Shown here: positions 1-9,174 of the stretch, one piece after another | Layout: every line of letters begins with the position of its first letter | Numbering within the stretch: the stretch's first letter is position 1 | Origin: Candidatus Accumulibacter sp. ACC003 | GTDB taxonomy: Bacteria; Pseudomonadota; Gammaproteobacteria; Burkholderiales; Rhodocyclaceae | Assembly (NCBI RefSeq): GCF_907163085.1 | Contig: NZ_CAJQTX010000007.1 | Span: forward strand, 248,001 to 312,000 | Direction of reading: 5' to 3' | Length of the DNA stretch: 64,000 nt | Notes under the pieces: generated by a model | The model's database searches: none | The model's input: only the letters and a program-made list of their open reading frames with translations | Told to the model about the DNA's origin: nothing | Program-made: the position numbers and the translations under genes

Positions 1-1371
1 AGTGGTGAGCAGAACGAGGTCAAAGACTTCGCTGCCGAGGGTATCGACGTTCGTCCGTATCGCGAGGTGATCGCCAAAGGCATCGGCGGCAGGGATGTCG
101 ACGAGTGCTTCAAGGATGGCCGCCACCCGTTCCGTGTGGCCGTGGTCTGCGCCATGTGGCTGACCGGCTTCGATGTCAAATCGCTGGCCACCCTGTATCT
201 GGACAAACCGATGAAGGGGCACACGCTGATGCAGGCCATTGCGCGCGTCAACCGCGTGACGCCACACAAGAAGAACGGCCTGATCATCGACTACAACGGC
301 ATGCTCAAGAGCTTGCGCAAGGCCCTGGCGACTTTCGCGCAAGCTGACCAGGGTGCCGCTGCCGATCCGCTGCTGGATGAAGAGCAGGCCTTGGCCGAAT
401 ACGAAACAGCCATCGCCAAGGTAGAGGCGTATCTCGCGAGCGTCGGTTTTGACCTGAGCTTATTGATCGGAGCCGAAAAGGGCGAGGAAAGCTGGCAGGC
501 CTTGCTGGATGCACAGAACGCCGTTTGCCGTTCAGCCGAGAACAAGAAGACCTTCCAGGTCCTGGCCGAGGACGCGGCCGACCGCTTCCGCGGCTTGTTT
601 CCGAACCCGGGCCTGTTCAAGTACGAGCCCCAAGAGAGAGCCATTTCGGCAATCTACAATCTCCTGCAGAAACAGAAATCAGGCGCCGACATCACTGCGA
701 TCATGCAGGAGATTCGCGGCTTGATCGACAGCGCGCTGGAGCTTGCCCCGCGGGACGGGTTCAAGCAGCCGCCGAACAAGCAGTACGACCTGTCGGGTAT
801 CGACTTTGAACGCCTGCGCGCGGAGTTCGCCAGGTCGCCCTACAAGAACACCACCGTCCTGACGCTGCAGGAGAGGATTCAGGCGCGGCTTGAGCAGATG
901 CTTGCTCAGAACCCGAGCCGTGTTGACCTCTACAGACGCTATCGGGAGATCATCGACGCATTCAACCGCGACAAGGATGCCGCCCAAATCGAGCGGGTCT
1001 TCGCAGACTTGCTGAGGGTCCATGATTTGCTCGACGTCGAGGAGCGACGCTATGTGCGAGAAGGCTTTGAGAGCGAGCGCGAGCTGACCGTGTATGACCT
1101 GCTGAGCAAGGACAAGGCGAGCATCAAGAAAAGCGATGTCGAGAAGATCAAGCAGCTCGCGAGGCAGTTGATGGCCACGGTCGAGCAGCGCCGCCACGAG
1201 ATGGGCGACTTGCGCGACCGCGCTTCAGCGCAGGCACAGATGAAGGCGGCGATCATTGACCGGCTGCTCGCAGACATGCCGGACGACTTTTCAAACGAGG
1301 ACATCGAGCGGCGGGCCGAGGTGATCTTCCAGTACGTGCAGCAACAGATGCACTCGGCGAGGGTGCATTGA
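1..1371 (+). CDS. hsdR: Type I restriction enzyme R subunit, C-terminal part (5' end outside window)
   Basis: The frame is open from base 1, so the gene begins before the window and only about 456 C-terminal residues are present. The first part carries the second RecA-like helicase lobe of a type I restriction translocase: an FRVAVVCAMWLTGFDVKSL stretch followed by DKPMKG-HTLMQAIARVNR, the motif V/VI region that contacts ATP and DNA. The rest is the long helical C-terminal region that docks HsdR onto the HsdM/HsdS methyltransferase. HsdR translocates and cuts unmodified DNA. The nuclease domain and hsdM/hsdS are not in view. The following ATPase/nuclease pair lies only 38 bases downstream on the same strand, which suggests a defence island. 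Family assignment is secure; the specific system type cannot be judged. Confidence 0.88.
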   Translation, partial: SGEQNEVKDFAAEGIDVRPYREVIAKGIGGRDVDECFKDGRHPFRVAVVCAMWLTGFDVKSLATLYLDKPMKGHTLMQAIARVNRVTPHKKNGLIIDYNGMLKSLRKALATFAQADQGAAADPLLDEEQALAEYETAIAKVEAYLASVGFDLSLLIGAEKGEESWQALLDAQNAVCRSAENKKTFQVLAEDAADRFRGLFPNPGLFKYEPQERAISAIYNLLQKQKSGADITAIMQEIRGLIDSALELAPRDGFKQPPNKQYDLSGIDFERLRAEFARSPYKNTTVLTLQERIQARLEQMLAQNPSRVDLYRRYREIIDAFNRDKDAAQIERVFADLLRVHDLLDVEERRYVREGFESERELTVYDLLSKDKASIKKSDVEKIKQLARQLMATVEQRRHEMGDLRDRASAQAQMKAAIIDRLLADMPDDFSNEDIERRAEVIFQYVQQQMHSARVH

Positions 1372-1409
1372 CGTCGACTAGAGTGCTGAATGTTTTCAGG
1401 AGTTAATCT

Positions 1410-2768
1410 ATGGCTGTAAATGATGATGCTTCACCAAACAAACCGGGAAAGCGGAACGTGAATAAGGCCCTTGGAAATACGCTGACTGCAATTTCAGTTG
1501 TCGGCTACAAATCACTGACAGACAAGCAGCGAATGGAGATACGCCCACTGACACTGCTGGCTGGCGCCAATAGCGGTGGCAAGTCCAGCGTCATGCAGCC
1601 CGTATTGCTCCTCAAGCAGACTATAGATGCTCCCTACGATTCTGGTAGTCTCCTTTTGGGTGGGCCAAATGTGCGCCTGACTTCCGCAAGCCAGTTATTG
1701 TCAAAAACATCGAGTTCGCGTTCGGGTACCGTTGACGAATTTTCCATCGACTTCGAGATCGGCAAGAAGAAAATTGGGCTGTGCTTTCGGCAGGTTCCGC
1801 GCAGGGGGCTGGAGATATTCAGTAATACCATTTCGGATGGAGAATCAGATATCGTTCTGACTTTGGAAAATGAATTTCCAGGGGATATCCAGAAAATTCT
1901 TTCTGACTATGGATTGCCGGAAGAAATATTTAAGAATGCGGAACCGAAGGTGGTTCGTGACCGATGTTTTCTCGCAGTCGCACTGGTGACGTCGCACGGT
2001 GAGTTTAAACTGCCACCTTTGCACGGTGGAGAACGGCTTGCGTCATTGATCGCAAAGCTGATACATGTTCCTGGCTTGCGTGGAAACCCGGAGCGCAACT
2101 ACAAGACGACCGCGGTTGGCGATTCGTTCCCGGGGACGTTCGAAAACTATGTGGCCAGCGTGATCCAGGATTGGCAGACCAGCAGAGACGGTCGGCTGTC
2201 ACATTTGAACAAGCAACTGGAAAACCTCGGGCTGACATGGAAGGTCATGGCCGAGCAAAAGGATGAGACGCAAGTTGAATTGAAAGTCGGGCGCTTGCCA
2301 CACGGACAGCGAGGAGGCGCGCACGATCTGGTCAGTATTGCCGATGTCGGCTTCGGCGTTTCTCAAGCCTTGCCTGTTCTGGTTGCCTTGCTCGCGGCTG
2401 AGCCGGGGCAGTTGGTTTATGTGGAGCAACCCGAAATCCACCTGCATCCGAGCGCGCAACGCTCCCTGGCCACCGTTCTGGCAGAGGCCGCCAGGCGAGG
2501 GGTAATTGTCATAGTGGAAACCCACAGTGCGCTGCTGCTGCGCGGTATTCAAACCCTGGTTGCGAAAGATGAATTACCGCAGGACCTGGTGAAATTACAC
2601 TGGTTTCAACGTGATAAATTCGGGAAGACCTCAATTGTGAGTTCAGACCTCGATGAATCTGGCGCCTTCGGGGATTGGCCCGAGGATTTCGACGAGGTGG
2701 AGCTGGATGCCGATAACGAGTATCTCTCCGCCGCCGAAGAAAAATTATTCCGGAACGCCAGGCTATGA
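1410..2768 (+). CDS. AAA family (OLD/SMC-like) ATPase, probable defence ATPase
   Basis: The protein has 452 residues, with a good ribosome site (CAGGAG, 1396-1401). Residues 26-60 form the typical N-terminal strand and P-loop of ABC-type OLD-like ATPases: a VVGYKSL-type opening and Walker A GANSGGKSS with Lys58. About 280 residues later come the paired C-terminal motifs, VYVEQPEIHLHPSAQ (Walker B, near residue 338) and VIVIVETHSALLL (His switch, near 368). That split arrangement is seen in ATPases of the PARIS, Gabija and Septu defence families and in DUF3696-like proteins. The gene overlaps the next one by an ATGA, so the two are probably translated together. Likely role, inferred: the sensor/ATPase half of a two-gene anti-phage or genome-maintenance cassette. 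The exact family is not recognised. Confidence 0.8.
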   Translation: MAVNDDASPNKPGKRNVNKALGNTLTAISVVGYKSLTDKQRMEIRPLTLLAGANSGGKSSVMQPVLLLKQTIDAPYDSGSLLLGGPNVRLTSASQLLSKTSSSRSGTVDEFSIDFEIGKKKIGLCFRQVPRRGLEIFSNTISDGESDIVLTLENEFPGDIQKILSDYGLPEEIFKNAEPKVVRDRCFLAVALVTSHGEFKLPPLHGGERLASLIAKLIHVPGLRGNPERNYKTTAVGDSFPGTFENYVASVIQDWQTSRDGRLSHLNKQLENLGLTWKVMAEQKDETQVELKVGRLPHGQRGGAHDLVSIADVGFGVSQALPVLVALLAAEPGQLVYVEQPEIHLHPSAQRSLATVLAEAARRGVIVIVETHSALLLRGIQTLVAKDELPQDLVKLHWFQRDKFGKTSIVSSDLDESGAFGDWPEDFDEVELDADNEYLSAAEEKLFRNARL

Positions 2769-3307
2769 AAAAAAATCGCACAAGCCGCCTGGTGATTGAT
2801 GCGTCTGTGGCGCGCGCTTCGGGTGGTGTCGAGGCCGTTCATCCCACAGCAACGGCCGTGCGTGATTTCCTGCAACAGGTGCTGATAATATGCCACCGAG
2901 CGGTAATGACTCCGGCGATACGGCTCGAATGGGAAAAGCACGAATCTGCTTTTGCAAGAAGATGGCGAAGATCCATGGTTTCCCGGAAAAAGCTGGTCGC
3001 GCTTGACCTGCCCGAGATGCCCGGCTTGAGGGTGGCGATTGATGATGGGCCAGCATCGAACAAAGACAAGTCCGCAATGATCAAGGATATGCTTTTGGTG
3101 GAGGCGGCAATTGCCACAGATGAGCGAATCATTGCTCTGGACGATAGAGTCAAGGCGCTATTCAGCGAGGAGTCAAAAAGGATAGCCGAACTGAGAGGTC
3201 TTGTCTGGATTAATCCGGTCACAAATCCGGCAGGGGTAAAGGCTTTGCTGAAAGCGGACGAGAGCGAACGGCAATGGACCCTGGCGGCGATGAGCAAAGC
3301 GGTGTGA
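2765..3307 (+). CDS. PIN-like domain protein, candidate nuclease effector
   Basis: This 180-residue protein starts in a 4-base overlap with the upstream ATPase. It has the spaced acidic residues of a PIN-fold RNase: Asp12 in a first-strand VIDASVAR segment, Glu55 in TPAIRLEWEKH, Asp108 in KDMLLVEAAIATDERIIAL and Asp126/Asp127 right after it. The segment from Lys107 to Val129 closely follows the PIN core pattern of acid, helix, 'I-A-L-D-D'. PIN nucleases commonly cut RNA as VapC-type toxins, but no small antitoxin gene precedes this one; the partner is a large ATPase. The inferred role is an effector nuclease controlled by that ATPase. The fold assignment is from pattern only, so function is moderately supported. 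Confidence 0.65.
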   Translation: MKKNRTSRLVIDASVARASGGVEAVHPTATAVRDFLQQVLIICHRAVMTPAIRLEWEKHESAFARRWRRSMVSRKKLVALDLPEMPGLRVAIDDGPASNKDKSAMIKDMLLVEAAIATDERIIALDDRVKALFSEESKRIAELRGLVWINPVTNPAGVKALLKADESERQWTLAAMSKAV

Positions 3308-3336
3308 CTTCGATACGGCATGTCTGAGAGGACAGG

Positions 3337-5019
3337 TCAACGCGCCAGCAACATCAGCAAAACCAGGTTGAGCAGCAGCGAAACGCCGGCGATGATCCGC
3401 CAGGTGACCAGCGGGTTGCGCATCGCCAGGGGCGTCACCGGTGGCCGGTTGAGCGGCCGGCTGGCGCCGCGTTCGAGCGCCAGCAGGAATTCCTCGGCGG
3501 TTTCGAAGCGCTGCGCCGGATCCTTGGCGACTGCCTTGAGCAGCGCGTTCTCCAGCCAGCCGGGGATGTCGGGTCGGTAGCGCGTCGGCGCCACCGGCTC
3601 GCCAAATTTGGGATGCTGGAAGGGCTCGATCTCGCCGTAGGGGTACTTGCGCGTCAGCAGGTGGTACAGGGTGACGCCAGCGGCATAGAGGTCGTGCGCC
3701 TGGCCGGCCTGTTCGCCGGCGAGCAATTCCGGCGCCATGTAGCTGGGAGTGCCCGGGCTGCCGACGCTGCGGTCGTCTTCCGAGAGGCTGAGCGCGACAC
3801 CGAGGTCGAGGATGCGCAGGCGGCCGTCGCGGCCGACGTGGATGTTGTCGGGTTTGATATCGCGGTGCGCGACGTCGAGGCGGTGCAGCGCCGAGAGTCC
3901 TTTCATCAGCCGGACGCCGTGCTGGACGGCGTCGGCGACGGTGAAGTGCAGGCCGGCGTCGAGCATCCGCTGCAGCGTCGCGCCCTCGTGCCAGGTCTGC
4001 AGATAATACAGGTAGCTGCGTCCTTCGGCAGGCAGCAGTTGCGCGAAGAATGGCGATGAGATGCGTCGTCCGCGCCATTCCTCCATGATCAGCGCTCGGA
4101 TCTCGTCAGCGTCGTCGGCCAACTCCGGGCGCAGCGTCTTGAGCACCAGCTGCTGGCCAGACGCCTGGTCGGTGACCCGGTAGAGCAGCGTCGCGCGCGA
4201 GTCGTGCAGCACTTCGTCGATCAGCAGCCCGTCGATCTCCTGGCCAGGTTTGAAGAGCGGCGGCAGCGGCAGGCGCGCCGTACCCTCGAGCGAGTCGCGC
4301 AGGTTCTCGGCGGGCAGCTCTTCGATGCGTGCGACGACGGCGCTGGCGTTGTCCTGGCCGCCGGCGGCCAGCGCCAGGCTGGTCAGCGACGCCGCCGCCT
4401 GCTGCGCATCGGGATGCGCGAGCAGCGTGGCGCGGATTCGCGCGTCGCCGAGGACACCCCAGACGCCGTCGGAACAGAGCAGAAAACAGTCGCCCTCTTT
4501 CAGTTCGCCGTCGGCGAAATCGATCCGGAAATGACGGTCGAGGCCGACCGCGCGCGACAGCACGTTCTTCAGCTCCGGGTGTTCCCAGAGGTGGTCGACG
4601 GTCAGTTGCGTGCAGCTGCCATCGCGCAACAGGTAGAGCCGCGAATCGCCGACGTGGCCGCTGACGTAGCGGCGGCCACGCAGGACCAGCATGGTCAGCG
4701 TCGTCGCCATGCCGGTGAGCTCGGGTTGGCGGCTGGCCTGGGCCATCACCCAGCGGTTGAGCGGCACGACGACCTTTTCCAGCGCGTGCGGAACGCTCCA
4801 GGTGTCGGGTGTCGCGAAGTAATCGGAGAGCAGGCCGCGGACGGTATATTCGGCGGCTTCGCGGCCGCCCTGATGGCCGCCGACGCCGTCGGCAAGCGCT
4901 GCGATCAGGCCCTTGTTTTCGAGCTCGGCGCCGTGTGGCGTGACCATGCCGCAGAAATCCTCGTTGCGCTGGCGCGGACCGGTCAGCGACGAATGGCCAA
5001 TGTCAACTCTTAGCGGCAT
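3337..5019 (-). CDS. Bifunctional PP2C-type phosphatase / Ser-Thr protein kinase, membrane-tethered
   Basis: The protein has 560 residues and two catalytic halves. Residues 1-235 are a PP2C phosphatase: RNED at 18-21, ADGVGGHQGG at 43-52, GHVGDSRL at 121-128, LCSDGVW at 181-187 and GGQDNAS at 220-226 supply the metal-binding aspartates. Residues 265-520 are a Hanks-type kinase with Lys294 in the VLK motif, HRDIKPDN at 385-392, DLG (not DFG) at 405-407 and APE at 429-431. A single C-terminal transmembrane helix (about 541-559) would anchor it to the inner membrane. It follows the nitrate transporter gene on the same strand, a linkage seen in many proteobacterial nitrate-assimilation loci, so a role in controlling nitrogen uptake is plausible but inferred. 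A hairpin terminator separates it from the transporter gene. Confidence 0.9.
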   Translation of the reverse strand: MPLRVDIGHSSLTGPRQRNEDFCGMVTPHGAELENKGLIAALADGVGGHQGGREAAEYTVRGLLSDYFATPDTWSVPHALEKVVVPLNRWVMAQASRQPELTGMATTLTMLVLRGRRYVSGHVGDSRLYLLRDGSCTQLTVDHLWEHPELKNVLSRAVGLDRHFRIDFADGELKEGDCFLLCSDGVWGVLGDARIRATLLAHPDAQQAAASLTSLALAAGGQDNASAVVARIEELPAENLRDSLEGTARLPLPPLFKPGQEIDGLLIDEVLHDSRATLLYRVTDQASGQQLVLKTLRPELADDADEIRALIMEEWRGRRISSPFFAQLLPAEGRSYLYYLQTWHEGATLQRMLDAGLHFTVADAVQHGVRLMKGLSALHRLDVAHRDIKPDNIHVGRDGRLRILDLGVALSLSEDDRSVGSPGTPSYMAPELLAGEQAGQAHDLYAAGVTLYHLLTRKYPYGEIEPFQHPKFGEPVAPTRYRPDIPGWLENALLKAVAKDPAQRFETAEEFLLALERGASRPLNRPPVTPLAMRNPLVTWRIIAGVSLLLNLVLLMLLAR

Positions 5020-5035
5020 GCAGATGCGGCTCCGG

Positions 5036-5079
5036 AAATGATAAAGGGGCGGCAGGTACGCAATGTACCCTGCCGCCCC
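5036..5079 (-). terminator. Rho-independent terminator or attenuator after nitrate transporter gene
   Basis: Bases 5046-5079 form a strong GC-rich stem: 14 bases on one arm, 15 on the other with a single bulged base, and a short loop around 5060-5065. Read on the minus strand it is followed by TTTATCATTT. It lies about 46 bases past the transporter stop codon and about 17 bases upstream of the kinase start. It could therefore end the nirBD-transporter mRNA or lower expression of the kinase. Confidence 0.7.
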
Positions 5080-5124
5080 GGGCTGTTGAAAGGAGTCGTC
5101 GGATTCGTCCGTCCGCTGAGCCGA

Positions 5125-6336
5125 TCAGATCTTGGCCGCCGTCAGGTGCGCGGCACCCCAGGTGGTGCGCCAGCGGTTCTTGACGGCGCTCAGCCCGGCG
5201 AGAGCCAGCAGCGCCAGCGCGGCGAAGATCAGGAAGCCGGCCTGGTAGCTGCCGGTGAGCTGCTTGGCGTAGCCGAGCGATGACGCCAGGTAGAAGCCGC
5301 CGACGCCGCCGGCCATGCCGACCAGGCCGGTCATCACGCCGATCTCCTTGCGGAAGCGCTGTGGCACCAGCTGGAAGACGGCGCCGTTGCCCATGCCCAA
5401 CGCCAGCATCGCACCGACGAAGGCGAGCAGCGCCATCCACGCCTCGGGCAGGCCGACGCTGACGATGGCCAGGAAGATCGCCGCGAAGACGTACATCACC
5501 GACAGGCTCTTGATGCCGCCGATGCGGTCGGCGACGTTGCCGCCGATCGGCCGCACCATCGAACCGGCGAAGACGCACGCGGCGGTGAAGAAGCCGGCGG
5601 TCTTGGCGTCGAGGCCGTACTGGATGTTGAAGTAGATGGTCAGCGACGACGCCAGGCCGACGAAACCGCCGAAGGTCACCGAGTAGAAGAACATGAACCA
5701 CCACGCGTCGCTGTCCTTGAGCACTTTCAGGTACTCGGCAAGCGACTTCGGTGGCGGGCATTCGGGCGAGTCCTTGGCGGCGATCATGTAGTACACGAAG
5801 ACCAGAAACAGCGGCACCAGCGCCAGGCCGAAGACGTTGGTCCAGCCGTAGGCGATCGCCAGACTCGGTGCGATCAGCGCCGCCAGCGCGGTGCCCGAGT
5901 TGCCGGCGCCGGCGATTCCCAGCGCCGTACCCTGATGCTCGGGCGGATACCAGCGCGAGGCGAGCGGCAGCGCGACGGCGAACGAGGCGCCGGCGACACC
6001 GAGGAAGACGCCGAGAATCAGCGTCTGCTCGTAGCTATGCACGCCCAGCTTCCAGGCGAAGAACAGCGACACCATGACGACAATCTGGCCGATGGCACCG
6101 GTCATTTTCGGCTTCAGGTGGTCGACCAGCAGGCCCATGACGATTCGTAGCAGGGCGCCGGCCAGCACCGGCGTGGCGACCATCATTCCCTTCTGGGCGT
6201 GCGTCAGGCCGAGATCGCTGGCGATCTGCACGCCGAGCGGGCCGAGCATCACCCAGACCATGAAGGCCAGGTCGAAGTAGAGGAATGAGGCGATCAGTGT
6301 CGGCCGGTGGCCGGCCTTCCAGAACGAGTTGTCCAT
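5125..6336 (-). CDS. Nitrate/nitrite MFS transporter (NarK/NasA family)
   Basis: This 403-residue protein has about 12 hydrophobic segments. Two glycine-rich nitrate signatures typical of the nitrate/nitrite porter family are visible: ALGIAGAGNSGTA in the first half and ALGMGNGAVFQL in the second. An arginine in the LLRIVMG segment of the second helix, and another in VRPIGGNVADRIGG after the midpoint, match the substrate-binding arginines and the loop motif of the family. It lies 42 bases downstream of nirD in the same direction. It would bring nitrate (or nitrite) across the inner membrane to feed the NirBD reductase. Whether it is a proton symporter or a nitrate/nitrite antiporter cannot be told. 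No nitrate reductase gene is in the window. Confidence 0.92.
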   Translation of the reverse strand: MDNSFWKAGHRPTLIASFLYFDLAFMVWVMLGPLGVQIASDLGLTHAQKGMMVATPVLAGALLRIVMGLLVDHLKPKMTGAIGQIVVMVSLFFAWKLGVHSYEQTLILGVFLGVAGASFAVALPLASRWYPPEHQGTALGIAGAGNSGTALAALIAPSLAIAYGWTNVFGLALVPLFLVFVYYMIAAKDSPECPPPKSLAEYLKVLKDSDAWWFMFFYSVTFGGFVGLASSLTIYFNIQYGLDAKTAGFFTAACVFAGSMVRPIGGNVADRIGGIKSLSVMYVFAAIFLAIVSVGLPEAWMALLAFVGAMLALGMGNGAVFQLVPQRFRKEIGVMTGLVGMAGGVGGFYLASSLGYAKQLTGSYQAGFLIFAALALLALAGLSAVKNRWRTTWGAAHLTAAKI

Positions 6337-6378
6337 TGTCGTAGTCCGTTGGTTGCGGGTAGATGGAGCGAAAAAAAC

Positions 6379-6687
6379 TCAGATTTCGAGGAAAACGGTG
6401 CCACTTTCGACGCGGATCGGGTAGCGGCGCGAGCAGCCCTGGTCGGGGGCGACGGCTTCACCGGAATCCAGTTGCAGTTTCCAGCCGTGCAGTGGGCAGG
6501 TCACCTGTTGGCCATGCACGATTCCCTGCGACAGCGGTCCGCCCTTGTGCGGGCAGCGGTCGCGCAGCGCGAACACCTCGTCGGTCGACGTGCGGAAGAC
6601 CGCAATATCGCCGCTCGTTGCGCGGACGACGCGACTACCCAGTCGCGGGATCTGGTCAATCGTACAGATCGATTTCCATTCAGCCAT
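6379..6687 (-). CDS. nirD: Assimilatory nitrite reductase (NADH) small subunit, Rieske type
   Basis: The protein has 102 residues, starting at the ATG at 6687-6685, which opens a MAEWKSICTIDQIPR sequence. Rieske-like ligands are present as Cys45-Pro-His47 in RCPHKGGPLSQG and Cys64-Pro-Leu-His67 in CPLHGWKL. It has retained both Cys-His pairs, so it probably holds a 2Fe-2S cluster; many NirD proteins have lost these ligands. It sits 17 bases after nirB and supports the large subunit in the six-electron reduction of nitrite to ammonia in the cytoplasm. A longer overlapping open frame that runs into nirB is only a shadow; the short start is preferred because it gives the exact family length. Confidence 0.92.
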   Translation of the reverse strand: MAEWKSICTIDQIPRLGSRVVRATSGDIAVFRTSTDEVFALRDRCPHKGGPLSQGIVHGQQVTCPLHGWKLQLDSGEAVAPDQGCSRRYPIRVESGTVFLEI

Positions 6688-6704
6688 TTCCGTTCTCCAG
6701 TTCT

Positions 6705-9134
6705 CTATACCGAAAGCAGTTCGTATTCGTTCTTCTCGACGCCGGCGATACGCTCGGCCCAGGGGTCTTTGGCGTCTTTCAGCTCGGCCAGCAGACGAGC
6801 GTGCAGCGCCTTGCGGTTTTCCGCGTCGTCGACAACGCGATTCTTGGCGTGTTCGAGGCCGACGCGTTCGAGGTAGTGGCAGGTGCGTTCGAGGTAGAAG
6901 CCTTCCTCGCGGTAGAGCTGCAGGAAGGCGCCGGCGTACTCCATCACTTCTGCGTCGTTGCTGACCTTGACGAAGAACTGCGCGACCTCGGTCTTGATGC
7001 CGCCGTTGCCGCCGACGTACAGTTCGTAGCCCGAATCGACGCCGATCACGCCGACGTCCTTGATGCCGGCTTCGGCGCAGTTGCGCGGGCAACCCGAAAC
7101 GGCCAGCTTGACCTTGTGCGGCGCGTACATGTCGAAGAGCATCTTTTCGAGCTTGACGCCCATGTCCATCGCCAGTTGCGTGCCGAAACGGCAGTGTTCG
7201 GCGCCGACGCAGGTCTTGACCGTGCGGATCGACTTGCCGTAGGCATGGCCCGAGGGCATGTCGAGGTCTTTCCAGACGCCGATCAGGTCTTCCTTCTTGA
7301 TCCCCAGGAGGTCGATGCGCTGGCCGCCGGTGACCTTGATCGTCGGTACCTGGTACTTTTCGGCGACGTCTGCGATGCGCCGCAGCTCGGCAGAAGTGGT
7401 CAGCCCGCCCCACATCCGCGGCACCACCGAGTAGGTGCCGTCCTTCTGGATGTTGGCGTGCGCGCGCTCATTGATCAGCCGCGAGCGCGGATCGTCCCTG
7501 GCCTCTTTCGGCCAGGTCGAGATCAGGTAGTAGTTGAGCGCCGGGCGGCATTTTTCGCAGCCATCGGGAGTCGTCCATTCGAGGAAGCGCATCGTTTCGC
7601 CGATGCTCAGCAGGCGCTGCTGACGGATCGCGTCGCGCACTTCCTGGTGCGAGAAGTCGGTGCAGCCGCAGACCGCTTTGCGGTTCGACGCCGCCGGCGT
7701 GTAGGCGCCGCCGATGGTCGCCGAGAGCAGCTGTTCGCAAAGTCCGGCACACGAGCCACACGACGACGCCGCCTTGGTGTGCTTCTTGATGTCGTCGAGC
7801 GTGAACAGGCCGTTTTCCTTGATCGCCTTGACGATCGTCCCCTTGCTGACGCCGTTGCAGCCGCAGACTTCGGCGCTGTCGGCCATCGCCGCGGCCTTGC
7901 TGTGGCCCTGGTGGCCGACGTCGCCGACGTGCGCCTGACCGAACAGCAGGTGGTCGCGAATCTCGTGGATGTCCTGGCCGTCGCGCAGAAGCTGGTAGTA
8001 CCACGGACCGTCGGCGGTGTCGCCGTAAAGCACGCCGCCGACCAGTTTGTTGTCCTGGATCACCAGCTTCTTGTACACGCCACCGGCGGCGTCGTTGAGG
8101 ATGATCTCCTCGGTATCCTTGCCGCCGAAGAAGTCGCCGGCCGAAAACAGGTCGATGCCGGTGACCTTGAGTTTGGTCGAGGTTACCGAACCGGTATAGC
8201 GGCCGATGCCGTAGTTGCCGAGGTGGTTGGCGGCGACCTTGGCCTGCTCGAACAGCGGCGCGACGAGGCCGTAGGCGATGCCGCGGTGCGCGACGCACTC
8301 GCCGACCGAGTACACCTTCGGATCGTAGGTCTGCATGGTGTCGTTGACGACGATGCCGCGGTTGCAGTGGATGCCGGCCGCCTCGGCCAGGGCGACATTC
8401 GGACGGATGCCGATGGCCATCACCACCAGGTCGGCCGGCAGCTGCACGCCGTCCTTGAGGCGGACGGCGGCGACGCGGCCGCTTTCACCGGCGACCAGCA
8501 TTTCGGTCTGCTTGCCGAGCAGGAACTTGAGGCCGCGCTCTTCCAGCGATTTCTGCAGCATCCGCCCGGCGGTCTCGTCGAGCTGCCGCTCGAGCAGCCA
8601 GTCGGCGAGATGCACGACGGTCACGTCCATGCCGCGCAGCTTCAGGCCGTTGGCCGCTTCGAGGCCGAGCAGACCGCCACCGATCACCACCGCGTGCCCG
8701 TAACGGCGAGCGGCGTCGATCATCGCGTCGGTATCGGCGATGTCGCGGTACGAGATCACGCCCGGCAGCTCGTTGCCGGGGATCGGCAGCATGAACGGGG
8801 TCGAGCCGGTCGCCAGCAGCAGCCGGTCGTACGCTTCCTCGGTGCCGTCTTCGGCGATCACCCGCCGCTTGACGCGGTCGATGCGGCTGACCTTCTTGCC
8901 GAGGTGCAGGGTGATGCCGTGCTCGGCGTACCACTGGTGATCGTTGAGGATGATGTCCTGGATCGTCATCTCGCCGGCGAGCACCGGCGAAAGCAGGATG
9001 CGGTTGTAATTGGGGTGCGGCTCGGCGCCGAACACCGCGATATCGTAGTAATCGGGGGCGATTTTCAGCAGCTCCTCGAGCGTCCGCACGCCCGCCATGC
9101 CGTTGCCGACCATCACCAGTTTCTTCTTGCTCAT
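6705..9134 (-). CDS. nirB: Assimilatory nitrite reductase (NADH) large subunit
   Basis: This 809-residue enzyme has the full NirB domain order. The N-terminus is an FAD-binding NADH oxidoreductase (MVGNGMAGVRTLEEL at the start, and VVIGGGLLGLEAANGL for NAD). Next come BFD-like 2Fe-2S cysteine motifs (CGCNGVSKGT and CGSCAGLCEQLL) and a CGCTDFSH segment. The C-terminal sulfite/nitrite reductase ferredoxin repeat and catalytic domain follow. The siroheme-4Fe4S ligands are Cys642, Cys648, Cys682 and Cys686 (TCVGAEHC and SGCPRNC). With NirD it reduces nitrite to ammonium in the cytosol. It is the first gene of the operon, and a consensus sigma-54 promoter about 40 bases upstream implies nitrogen-status control through an NtrC-type activator. 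Confidence 0.96.
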   Translation of the reverse strand: MSKKKLVMVGNGMAGVRTLEELLKIAPDYYDIAVFGAEPHPNYNRILLSPVLAGEMTIQDIILNDHQWYAEHGITLHLGKKVSRIDRVKRRVIAEDGTEEAYDRLLLATGSTPFMLPIPGNELPGVISYRDIADTDAMIDAARRYGHAVVIGGGLLGLEAANGLKLRGMDVTVVHLADWLLERQLDETAGRMLQKSLEERGLKFLLGKQTEMLVAGESGRVAAVRLKDGVQLPADLVVMAIGIRPNVALAEAAGIHCNRGIVVNDTMQTYDPKVYSVGECVAHRGIAYGLVAPLFEQAKVAANHLGNYGIGRYTGSVTSTKLKVTGIDLFSAGDFFGGKDTEEIILNDAAGGVYKKLVIQDNKLVGGVLYGDTADGPWYYQLLRDGQDIHEIRDHLLFGQAHVGDVGHQGHSKAAAMADSAEVCGCNGVSKGTIVKAIKENGLFTLDDIKKHTKAASSCGSCAGLCEQLLSATIGGAYTPAASNRKAVCGCTDFSHQEVRDAIRQQRLLSIGETMRFLEWTTPDGCEKCRPALNYYLISTWPKEARDDPRSRLINERAHANIQKDGTYSVVPRMWGGLTTSAELRRIADVAEKYQVPTIKVTGGQRIDLLGIKKEDLIGVWKDLDMPSGHAYGKSIRTVKTCVGAEHCRFGTQLAMDMGVKLEKMLFDMYAPHKVKLAVSGCPRNCAEAGIKDVGVIGVDSGYELYVGGNGGIKTEVAQFFVKVSNDAEVMEYAGAFLQLYREEGFYLERTCHYLERVGLEHAKNRVVDDAENRKALHARLLAELKDAKDPWAERIAGVEKNEYELLSV

Positions 9135-9174
9135 TTTCGCGACTCCAGTCGATGCGTCTTGATGGATGCGTCAA

